A stretch of 64,000 nt of DNA from Lineus longissimus (lineage: Eukaryota; Nemertea; Pilidiophora; Heteronemertea; Lineidae): the NCBI RefSeq assembly GCF_910592395.1, contig NC_088318.1, positions 16,926,349 through 16,990,348 of the forward strand. The letters are read 5' to 3'. Below are positions 1 to 10,400 of this stretch, in pieces. Position numbers and translations under genes: made by a program. The first letter of the stretch is position 1. Every line of letters starts with the position of its first letter. The notes below the pieces were generated by a model that was given only the letters and a program-made list of their open reading frames with translations, had not been told where the DNA came from and searched no databases.

Positions 1-2
1 GC

Positions 3-1690
3 TTGGTATTTGACCCCAAGAAGCAGGCAAAAGCTTCTGACGTTGAGAAGAGAATCTCTTCTCACAAGACAGTATGCAAGCAATGTAAAACGAAGGTGAG
101 AGAGAAGAAAATGGTAGTTTAATGCCAGAAATCATCAATCATTATGTCATCTGAGGGTTTCAAATCAATCTCTGTATATCAGATAGTTTAGCAAAGCTTC
201 ATGTTCATCAGATTCAGACAGAGTTGATGCAACTTTGACGATGAGAATAGTTCAGCTTTAAGCTGCTATCTATGATCATCATACAGATCAGTACTGCAGT
301 TAAACTATGTCTGATTAAATCTGATTTTCCCACTGCAGGTGACTGTGTCGAAGCTGCGTTCACATCTTCCTACATGTTCAGCCGTCACTGGGAATAGACC
401 AGAGCCATTTCAACCTGCCTCTCCCACAGGACAGCCACTTCCAGTGTAGGTTCTTTATTCATTGTGATGATTCAAGAGCAGTAGAACTTTATGTCCAGTT
501 GATAAACACACACATGGTGTGTTCTATTCTGTCTGTCAAACTACTCTGAGCCATTAAATTTGCGCGAGCGTTTATAGAAGTAAAACAGTATCACATGGAA
601 GTTTAACCAGCACTGACTCCTTTCATATGGCACTTTCTCCAGCATGGGACAACAGCACTCACTATGTCACCTGTACGGGCCTGAGCTATAAAACCGCATC
701 AAATTTTCATTATTTCCTTTTCAGTGATGTGCCAAATCGTTCGACATTCCAGTGTCCATACTGCGGAGTCGCAAACCTCACTAGCAATGATCTGCTCACA
801 CACTGTAATGAACTTCACAAGGACAGCCATGCTAAAGTTGTAAGTTTTGAAGCGAATGTTTCACCTAACAAATGAGATGAAAGTTTCAGTAAGCCAAGAA
901 TAGAAATTGGGATGACCTGAGAACGTCACTGTCAATTCAAATAGTACTTCATGGAAAAAGTTCTTTCATTTACAGTTTCAACAGACTATCCAGTTCTTCA
1001 GGCCCAGTAAAGGTGACAGCACAGCATAATGCAGCCTTGTTTCAGTTTATTCATTATGAAATTGACATGAAACAGCATCTTCATTTGATTTCAATTCCAT
1101 GAATTTTCACTTTAAAAATTAAACTAGTCTTATTTCTTACCTTGCAGGTGTGCCCTATTTGTAGTTCCATGCCGTGGGGTATACAGGACATGAAAAGTTC
1201 AAATTTTATCAGTCATCTGAACCTGAGGCATAAATTTGAATACGACACATACGTGGTGAGCCATTTATCATTGTTTTTACAACTTATGGCGCACAATTCT
1301 GGTGAGCTTGGGAAAGGCACTTGGCCAGTTACTGGAGTGGAACACAACAAAACACTTATATGAGAAAAGAGAAATGTAATGCAAGTTCTTTATAGCACTT
1401 TGTACAACTGTACAGTCTCAAAGTTATTTACATTCATTCCCCTGTCTAATCCAGAAACCTTTCGGTAGAAACCAAGGAGCGTACATGCCATGTAACATGC
1501 CCATTTTAGGCCAGTTGAAAGTACCGACTGGCACTAACTACGCTTCGAAGCTTCTGCTCACAAGTCAGACGCTATTCCATTATGCCAATGTGCTTCCCTT
1601 AACAGCCTTTGCCTTGTTTTGCAGGACTTTGATAAAGATGATGATGCAATGTTGCAAGCTGCACTCAAAGCATCGATGGATCACACTTGA
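3..1690 (+). CDS. RNF114/RNF166-type E3 ubiquitin ligase, 3' part
   Basis: C-terminal 162 residues of a RING/zinc-finger ubiquitin ligase; the RING exon(s) lie upstream of the window. Exons read as 3-95, 339-445, 725-839, 1148-1255 and 1625-1690, all with GT-AG borders and consistent phase, ending in TGA. Visible domains: a C2HC finger (CKQCKTK..RSHLPTC) split over exons 1-2, two C2H2-like fingers (FQCPYCG..THCNELH; VCPICSSMPWG..HLNLRHKF), and a terminal ubiquitin-interacting motif (DDDAMLQAALKAS). This order is that of the RNF114/RNF125/RNF138/RNF166 family, which builds ubiquitin chains in cytosolic signalling. The RHKF and AALxxS details look closest to RNF166, but the paralogue cannot be fixed without the RING. 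Family assignment is strong; exact orthology is not. Confidence 0.85.
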
Positions 1691-2290
1691 ATGTATGTTG
1701 GACCAGAAGATGCTGCAGTTTAGACAATGAGGAGAATGTACTATAAAAAGTGTATGAACTCTAACCATATGTTCATAAACGAAAAACTGTAAGAATGACA
1801 TTTAATTCTTCATGGTCTGAAGGCAACTGTCTGTAGCCAACGTCAACGAAGGAATTTTCCCAAAAGAGTTGCAATGTATCACATTTTACGGAAGAGGGGG
1901 TGGGGGTATTTGTGTCCTCTTGTTATCTTCACAGGAGTTACTTTCTTGTTAGTGTCTTTGTCTCTCACCTTTTGTAAATTTCACTGTTTGATGTATGTGT
2001 TGTGTTTGCAATATATTTTGAGATTTTTGTAAAAAAAATTGATCGAAGAGTTTGTTTTTCAGATGCTCTGTATATTGGGCACTTTTAGGAAAAATGACAT
2101 GTAGGTAGCAACAATGATGTGCATTTGAAGTGTGTGTGGCAAGGAAATCCTTTGGAAAAGTTATAATTGAAGTGATAGTTCATTTTGGAACCTTTGTAGA
2201 ACATCATTTGTTTCTCCCCTTGGTGCTAATTTTTGTTATTACAGATATCTATTTGTAGGACTTGAGACAATAAATGCTTGTTTTTATTTT
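1691..2290 (+). other. 3' UTR of the RNF166-like gene
   Basis: Non-coding, T-rich sequence following the stop codon. A canonical AATAAA lies at 2269-2274, so the transcript probably ends just after it. This is inferred from position and the poly(A) signal only. Confidence 0.5.
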
Positions 2291-3369
2291 TTGAGTAATT
2301 TTCTGTGTGATTGAATGTTGAAAGAGAGGGAATTTCATACTCATGGTACCAACGGTGGGGGGGGGGGGGGGGGAGTTTATCTTCGAGATATGATTCCTGA
2401 TCAAATGTTAAAATGTTCATTTTCTGGCACTGTCTACTTCTTACATCTGTTCCTGGCCAACTCATTAAATGGCAGAATCTAACTGTATAATGTCTCTTTA
2501 TTTTCTCTTTGGTGTCTATTATTCATTTTACATATTTTGTGAATTAGATCAGTCATGTACATGTAAATATGTGTCTCCCTTTATAGCATATTAGAATAAT
2601 GATGAGTGTTTTGATTCTCCTCCTACCATTCAAATAAACATTCTAAAAGGTCTTGATCACATGATATTGACAATAATTGTTATGGAAAATATGTGAAGCC
2701 TTGTTTGATCACAGCGATCCTCCATGTCACAACCTACACTTGTAATCAGATTAAAACCAACCAGTCCTCAGTTGAGAAACCAAGGACCGCTTGGTTTTAC
2801 TTTGATGACAAGTGTTCTCTATGAGCCCTATTAGAATAGAAATTAATCCTCGCTGTAGGTCCTTGGTTGTCTATACAACTGGTTTATTGCCAGACGAACA
2901 AAACGTTTCAAAGACTACACTTCTTCACTTAAAACATTATATTGAAGCCCTTGCTGGTGCCAATTGTACTGACAGTGTAAAGTCAGATGACAACCTATAT
3001 CGTAGTTGATATCAGACTATAAACCCTAAACTTTAAACTTAAACTTTAAACTTTGACACTATGCCATATATTTCACTACTGGTACATGTAAATTCTATGT
3101 TCCATCCAATTCATCATTGTACAAGTGCTAGAAATGTTTGCTTGTAGTTGTTCATGAAGTTTTATATGCTGAAGACTTTACGTTAATTTAAGTGTAAATA
3201 AATCTTTTATCATTGGATATATTCGTTAAGTTTTCTTTTTTCTGACACTTTTAGGATTGACTCTTGTAAGTTCTGAGGATATATTCTCCATCCTGACGTA
3301 ATCAGTGGTTTTAAATATACTCTGCCTCTTGATGACATAGCAAAAACCTGATCTCAGGATGATAGACAG

Positions 3370-3955
3370 GCCGAATCAGTCCTGGCTGCTCCACCGTGTT
3401 GACAACATGATGAGAGTGATGAGACAGTCACAGCCAGGCCGCATCAATCTTCGCCACACTGCCTAGTTGTTAATATGGCGAGAGAGATGAGACAATCACA
3501 GCCAGGCCAAATCAGTCTCGGCTGCTCTGCCAAGTTGTCCACATGGTGAAAGAGATGAGAGACAGTCACAGCCAGGCCAAATCAGTCTTGGCTGCTCTGC
3601 CAAGTTGTCTATATGGTGAGAGAGATGAGACAGTCACAGCCAGGCGGCATCAGTCTTCGCCTGTTAATATGGTGAGAGAGATGAGACAGTCACAGCCAGG
3701 CCAAATCAGTCTTGGCTGCTCTGCCAAGTTGTCTATATGGTGAGAGTGATGAGACAGTCACAGCCAGGCGGCATCAGTCTTCGCCTGTTAATATGGTGAG
3801 AGAGATGAGACAGTCACAGCCAGGCCAAATCAGTCTTGGCTGCTCTGCCAAGTTGTCAACATGGTGAGAGAGATGAGGAAGTCACAGCCAGGCCGAATCA
3901 GTCCTGGCTGCTCCACCGTGTTGACAACATGATGAGAGAGATGAGGAAGTCACAA
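3370..3955. repeat. Minisatellite with alternating ~68- and ~56-bp units
   Basis: About nine diverged copies of a unit containing GAGATGAGACAGTCACAGCC followed by a CAGTCTTGGCTGCTC block. The GAGATGAGA core recurs near 3483, 3551, 3621, 3677, 3745, 3801, 3869 and 3937, i.e. at spacings of 68, 70, 56, 68, 56, 68 and 68 bp. The alternating spacing indicates a two-unit higher-order repeat, with some units lacking a short segment. Reading frames through it are repeat artefacts and I do not call a gene. Confidence 0.85.
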
Positions 3956-4045
3956 TATCATCCGTTTGGGCCAGGTTTAGGTAATTATCAGCGGATCACG
4001 GGCACGGAAGACCTATCCATGTGTTGACCAATTCTTTCCAAAATT

Positions 4046-4429
4046 CTACTGCCATGAGAGGCATTCTACCCGACGCTGACCTTTCAAAAACCAAAAGCCT
4101 CCCGAAAGAAGAACCTTGAAAGAGTTGAAGTTGTCACACGATCTCAGTCGTTCGGGTAGAGCATTCCAGAGTCCTGGGGCTGCGAGAGAGAAGGCCTGGT
4201 CACCGAATGATGGGACAACTGGCTTTGGCCTACACACTCGCAGCCTCACACACCCCAGAGATCTCAGGTCAAACAAATGAGACTGTGTGACAACGAGCTC
4301 GGAAATATAAGATGGAACGAGTTCATAGATTGATTTAAAAGCAAATATGAGAACCTTGTACTGAATTTGTTGTGCTACCGACAACCAGTGCAGTTCATCC
4401 CAGTATGTTGCAGTTGCAGCATGATCCAT
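4046..4429 (-). mobile_element. LINE reverse-transcriptase C-terminal remnant
   Basis: The minus strand encodes a 127-residue fragment with the hallmark C-terminal segment of many non-LTR retrotransposon polymerases: an LHWL-type motif, IQYKVLIFAFKSIYELVPSYI, then DQAFSLAAPGLWNALPERLR and a degraded tail. The rest of the polymerase and the endonuclease are absent, so this is a dead 5'-truncated copy. Clade cannot be set from so short a piece. Confidence 0.85.
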
Positions 4430-4435
4430 GTCTCC

Positions 4436-4615
4436 TGGACAAGGGGTTTCAACCCGTAAGTGCGAGATGGTGAATTACAGATCGAGATCGTATATACAAT
4501 ATAAGATTGTCCCCTATTGTACAACCTTGGAACAGAACTATCTGATTGTGCTAGAGTATTGGTATAGGATCTGTAAATCACCATCCCGCACTTTTGACCA
4601 TTCCTTGTCTAGCTC
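4436..4615. mobile_element. MITE-like element with ~45-bp terminal inverted repeats
   Basis: The left end (about 4436-4485) starts CTGGACAAGG and runs to GAATTACAGATC. The right end (about 4568-4615) is its imperfect reverse complement, running GATCTGTAAATCACCATCCC to CCTTGTCTAG. The roughly 80-bp centre is non-coding. Long imperfect terminal repeats on a ~180-bp non-coding unit fit a miniature inverted-repeat transposable element. It directly abuts the LINE remnant. Confidence 0.6.
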
Positions 4616-4821
4616 TGGTGGACTACGTTGGGAAAAAGCTTCCTATAGGGACATGTATCATGTTGCTCCCGCAACATAAATGTGGTCTGTGCTATGTGGT
4701 TCAAGGAACTCAATGAGAGCCAAGAATACTTGAAGACATTCTCTTCTGCCTTGATTTCCACAATCATCTGATATTGCTTACATGTGATCAACATCTTCAG
4801 TAGTCGGTCTTGCACTTGGGA

Positions 4822-5135
4822 GTTGTTCTCTGGAAAGTTTTTCTCCTCCAAGGCGGGATGATCAGCCACAACTGTTCCCTGCCAATAGGGCCCATTGGAC
4901 TTCAGGATGAGACAATTCCAAAGTACTGTCCACTTGCATGAGGCTTTTTGGTTGCCTGAGCAGATCAACATTTGCTCAACACTTAAAAGGAGTTATTCTC
5001 CAGAAAGTTATTCTCCGAGGCGGGATGACCAGATATGCCACTGCTGTTGCCTGGCGATTGTGCCCATTGGACTCCAGCCCAAGGATGAGTCTATCCCAAG
5101 CTATTCTCCACTAGGATGAGACTTTTTGAGCACAT
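4822..5135. repeat. Degenerate direct duplication, ~165-bp unit
   Basis: Two diverged copies in the same orientation. Both contain GAGTT(G/A)TTCTC, AAGT.TTCTCC, GGCGGGATGA, GCCCATTGGACT and a closing ATGAG.CTTTTTG followed by a run ending in GC(A)CATCAA-like sequence. The first begins near 4822 and the second near 4989. No coding signal is apparent. Confidence 0.6.
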
Positions 5136-5454
5136 CAATCTCTGTTCTAAGTCTAATTCGAGAGACTATGCATTCAAAGCAAGGGAGAAGATACTTTGAA
5201 TTTGCTGCACAACATTTCAATAATGAGACAACAACATAAATATGAAAGCGCCTTATTATTCAAAACTTTAAAATACACAATCACAGTTGACATAATTGTA
5301 TTTGATATTCAACTGGACATGAAGTCATCCTTAATATACATATTCAGAGGGATTGGCTCTGTTATGTTCTTGTCATAACATGACACTGCAAAATGCAGGG
5401 TGGAGAAGACAATATTAAAGTGAGGTTGCACTTTTGTCCCAATGGACAGACACT

Positions 5455-5572
5455 GGGTGATATGAATAAAGACTAGCAAATGCTTTTATCTAAAACTTTA
5501 TGTACATTTACACTAGGGCTTTCTGTACAGAATTGAAGTAAAAGCATTTGCTAGTTTTTATTCATATCGCCC
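5455..5572. repeat. Long hairpin-forming inverted repeat
   Basis: Arms at about 5455-5489 and 5536-5572 are reverse complements over roughly 35 bp (core ACTAGCAAATGCTTTTA against TAAAAGCATTTGCTAGT, extending through ATATGAATAAA) with only one or two mismatches. The loop is about 46 bp. It could be a solo MITE or an element end. It lies just beyond the likely 3' end of ENY2. Confidence 0.8.
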
Positions 5573-5928
5573 ATTGTATACAAAAATTAGCCCTACAGAT
5601 GATAGCAAACAGCAACCAAAAGACACCACATTTTTTTAATGAGGGCTGTAAACTTAAAATATACATTGTAGTTCACAACTTGAGGACTGGGGATAACACT
5701 TGATCAAAATTATTGACTATTTCGTAAAACTCACAAAAAACCACGAGATAGGTACATGTAATACAAGTTTTCTTTTAAATTTTGCTGTTTTGCATTGGTC
5801 ACATTTTGTATGTTAGGAAAAGTTTATTTCACATGATTTTTATAATTGGGTCCCCCAGGCCGGCTCATTCAGTCCATTATGCTATCTGTCTACAACTAGA
5901 TACAGGGAGGAAAAATGGAGGGAAGTTA

Positions 5929-7242
5929 TCATGGTGCTATTGACGGCTGTTGAGCAAGGAATGTACGGATTCTCTGCAGTAACTCCTTCTTCACTTGGTC
6001 AGGAACGAGGGCTGAAAAAAGAAAACACAAGTACATGTACATCTTATAGAAGTGATGATTGACCACAACATTGATTTCGACAAAAACTTTCTCTACTTTC
6101 TATGCCATGTTCTTGGGCTTATAGAACTGTTATACAATACATTCACAGAACCATTTTCTGCTTTACCTTGTCCTGGAAGCAATGAGAGTAGAAACAAAAT
6201 CCTGAACAATGTCCAATTTGTATAACTGATCAAATCGCATCACTCACCTCTTCCCTTGGGGGTTATTTCTGCCACGAGGTCATCAACGGTTATGTGCTCC
6301 AAACCTTTTTGGCGAACAATTTCTGAAAAAAACAACAACACTGTCTTGTACATCTGCAGGTTCTGACTCTAATGACAGTCAAATGAAACATTCCATTACA
6401 CCATAACCTAATCACTAAATCCTTCAGACGTACACATTTTTCAACTGTTTTACTTGACTGAAGAGAAGATCTCTCATGTGTTTCAGGCATATTCACCTTT
6501 GCAATAAGCCTTAAGCTGGTCTCTCCAACCACACTCAATCAGCCTGGTCCTCAGCAATTCTTTCAGTCTGCAAAATATCAATAAACCACACAGTATTAGA
6601 TAGAATTCTTGAAAGGAAACGATGCAAAAAAACATGAAAATAAAGGCACATAAACATTTTCAGTTGTACAGTATGATTTCGCAAACTTCATTTACCTTTC
6701 TCTCTCCCCTGTCTCAATCAGCTTCTGGTTGATCGTTGCTCTCATCTGAGAGTCCCTGTTCTTCCTTTCTTGGAGGCTACGAGTATAAGGAGAGAAAACA
6801 AATCAACACACTGGGTATTTATTGGAGAAATTGACACAGCAGGCTGCAAAATTGGAAAGTATGTAAGCCTCAGCTATCTAGATTTTTATATTTTTTTATA
6901 TCTGGATTTTTTCGCAGTCAGAGAGGGTAATTTTAAATGGAACGTTAAAGGAAAGAGACGTTTAGCAGGAAACAAGCAAATTAGTGGATTGTGTGGGGCA
7001 TTTTTGGGGACACCCTGTCATTGAGTTAATTTCAGTTAAGCTATGATAATGATTGACAGGAACATAAACAATGAAATAAAAAAGATAAAATGAATTCAAA
7101 TTCAGTTCAGTTTAAATGGATGGTAAGCCAGATAACTATCCACATCAACAAGATATAATAGATCAAGAAAGTTTCTTCGAAATAAACAATTTTGAAGAGT
7201 TTTTTGCCAGAAATCGTGAAAAATGAAAACATACTCCGCCAT
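5929..7242 (-). CDS. ENY2: ENY2/Sus1, transcription and mRNA export factor
   Basis: Small helical protein shared by the SAGA deubiquitinase module and the TREX-2 mRNA export complex. Minus-strand exons 7242-7235, 6776-6696, 6567-6497, 6322-6248 and 6011-5929 join in phase to give 105 residues (human protein 101). The first exon carries only ATG GCG GA. Near-identical family blocks are visible: [52 protein letters not shown] and [22 protein letters not shown] (AATAAA on the coding strand) at 5823-5828 is a likely poly(A) signal. Head-to-head with the ALDH gene, start codons 211 bp apart. Confidence 0.97.
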
Positions 7243-7453
7243 CTTGGTATTTTGCCAATTTATGTATCTCTGTCAACTGAAGAACTCCAGCAACCTCGTT
7301 TTCAGCAGATAAGGAAAATTGTCGTATACAAATGTAGACAAAAAATACACTGTGAATAAGGAAGTCTGCTGGGCTTTAGGTTGACCTATATGAAGATCGC
7401 CTTTTCCTCTGTATATTTGTGCCGCATCTGTACTTTATCAAGCTATTTGCACC
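7243..7453. promoter_or_regulatory. Compact divergent promoter ENY2 / ALDH
   Basis: Only 211 bp separate the two divergent start codons, so both 5' UTRs and core promoters must share this stretch unless untranslated exons lie elsewhere. No TATA box is obvious. An AGGTTGACCT inverted half-site lies at about 7379; I do not assign it a factor with confidence. Confidence 0.6.
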
Positions 7454-10400
7454 ATGTCAGTGCCAAATAGGAACCCAGAAATCAAATATACTCAGGTAAG
7501 ATTCTGCTCAATCCATTCGAGGTATTGATCCACCTTCAAAAATGCCTGCAAATTATGAACAGAGAGGAAGTAAGAATATCTAGAGCACTGCTCAGCTGAT
7601 TCTGGACTGGCGCCCCTGGCCTATTTTGCTGCCTATTTTGCTGCCTATTTTGCAACCACTTGACTTTAACCCATCCTTGTCCATGTTCTGTTTCCCAGAT
7701 ATGGCGTCGATCTGTGATGTGAACGGACGGCGTACTCCATCCACTCCTCATTCTGTTTCTTTTCACACAGATATTCTACAACAATGAATGGCATGACTCA
7801 GTCAGTGGAAAGAAGTTTCCGACCATCAACCCCTGCACTGGTGAAGTGATCTGCCATGTTCAAGAAGGGGACAAGGTGCAGTGATTAATCCCTTTTATTT
7901 CAGGGTGAATGATGATGTCTGTTGTTCGCTGAAAAGCTCAGGATGCCAATGTCTTTTGGGCTACGTTTTGGACCTGAATGTTCATCAATTATGCAAATAT
8001 CACACCTGTTAGGTCTAATCTTGGAGGAATTATACTTGTTGAAATATACTAATTATACTTTCTCCTGTCAAGTATCATTCCTCCAAGGTCTAATCGACTA
8101 CCTAAGTGAACACAGGAAACATTGTTTTTGTTTACTGTCCGTAATTGTGAGGTGATTGGACCAAAAAAGTCACCATGACCATGTCCGCAATTCGGAGTAG
8201 AGAGGTGTCCGCCCTACCGAGGTTTTGGTTAAAGCAAATGATTTAGAAAAAAATCGGGACCGAACGAACATGTCCGTAATGCGGAGGTGTCCGCCTGGCA
8301 GAGGTGTCCGCAAGGGGAGGTTCTACTGTACTATACTACAAAAATTTGAAGCAAAAGTTAAGTTCTCTTCAGCTTACGGGTGGTAATGCTAATTCATTTA
8401 TCTTCTTGTCTTAGGCTGATGTGGACTTGGCTGTGAAAGCAGCAAGAGCAGCTTTCGAATATGGCTCCACCTGGCGGACTATGGATGCATCAAAGAGGGG
8501 ACGCCTGATGATGAAGCTAGCGGACCTGATTGAAAGAGATCTCAGTTATATTTCCGTAAGTTTCTTAAGCTTCTTTTTCAGTAAGTTTTCTTATTTCTAG
8601 CCTTGTATTAACAGAGTTGTGTTTCATCAATTTGTTTGTCTAAGGGTCTGTTTTCTTACTATATGCTGATACAGATGTAAGCAACTATGCCTTCCTAGCT
8701 AAGCTAAACACGCTACCAGAAACTATCACAGAAACAAAGTGCAATCGATGTACTCAATGTTATACCGATCCGCAACTTCATTTTTTCTGTGGATGTTCAG
8801 GTTTTTCCTCCCAACGTGAGAAATTTTGGGAACAAATTGAAAATGAATGCCCAGTTGAACTCAGCACAGCACTGTGGAACATGTGCGACGATGAACTCAC
8901 AGAAACATTGCTCGGGAAACAACTTTCCGCTTTTGATTATGAAGAAAATGTAGCACTTCTTCGGATCACAGCACAGAGCTGGAATGTTTAGGCTAATTAT
9001 ATCTAAAATGTTTTTCTTGCCTAAGACTACATATTTTTTGACAACAGCTAGAAGTATGTAAATAGTGTACATTAGTTGTTATAATTTTATGTTGCTTTGA
9101 ATTTTTTGTAATCTTCTATATAGGAGGAATAAACAGATATATATATATTGACAATATTGTAGTGGTTTGATTTCAGAGCTTGGAGACCCTGAACTGTGGG
9201 AAATCTTTTTGGAGTTCAAAGGGAGACATTGAGCATGCTATTGACTGTCTGCGGTACTTTGGAGGCTGGGCAGACAAGATTCATGGCAAAACAATCCCTG
9301 CAGGTAGGCGAATGACTAGAAGAGTCAGCAACAGCCAACAGTGACTTTTCTTTTCATGTCATCACCCACATTACGACACCTCATACCCTATGCACTACAC
9401 TATAAGAGTATTTGCTGACACAATGGAAATCTTAACTCATAAAAACTTATGAGTGTTGGGTTTAGAGTGTTTACTTGTCGGTCACAAATGCAAACAGTGA
9501 TGTTGATCGTTTTCTAACTTGGTTACCTTCTTTCAGATGGCGATGTTTTCTCCTACACCCGACATGAGCCAGTTGGCGTCTGTGGTCAGATCATACCGGT
9601 ATTAAGTCTACATACTACATTTGCTTCATATACATTGTCTTCTTCTGTTTCCCTCCAGTTTCAAGGCCAATGCACATTTTGTCATTGTGCCATCTAGTGC
9701 AGTGTGAGTACAATATTAGCAATTAGCCATTAGCCATTTTGACTTTGGGCAGTTTTATCGGCAAAAGTCAAAATGCTCATGTGTGATAAAACAATCAAAA
9801 GTCACCGAGTCCCATTAGATTAAAAAATAGCATCTGCCTAAATGCCTTTGGTGTTTCATTTCATAACGCAACATTAATTTTCCAGTGGAATTATCCGATA
9901 GCCATGATGTCATGGAAATTAGGTCCAGCCCTCGCCTGTGGAAACTGCATTATTGTAAAACCGGCAGAACAGACTCCGCTGACAGCGTTGTATGTTGCCA
10001 GCCTTTGTGTCGAGGCCGGGTTTCCACCGGGTGTGGTGAATATCATCCCGGGATACGGACCAACTGCTGGAGCGGCCATCTCTGAGCACATGGACATTGA
10101 GAAGGTTGCTTTCACTGGTTCAACAGAGGTAAGTGTAAAAAGAACTGAAAACTTAAACCTTTTTTGGTCTTGCCTGCTAGCAAACTTTGTTGCTTCTCTG
10201 TTTTTCATCGCTCAAAGTCTGATCTCCCATTCAGTTCATGCAGATCTTGTTTTGCACAAGTTAAATACATTGTATTTCAATTTACATAAGTAGACTATTT
10301 ATAAACCTCATTCGTTCTCTGTGTCTTTAGGTTGGCCATCTGGTCATGGAGGCTGCAGCCAAGACAAACATGAAAAGAGTCCTACTTGAAATGGGAGGCA

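Noticed and set aside
3543-4027. Repeat-encoded peptide in the 3.4-4.0 kb minisatellite
   Set aside because: Frame changes between units because unit lengths are not multiples of three.
7376-7390. Nuclear-receptor response element in the ENY2/ALDH promoter (AGGTTGACCT)
   Set aside because: Only a 10-bp partial palindrome; not a full consensus, and a single short match is expected by chance.
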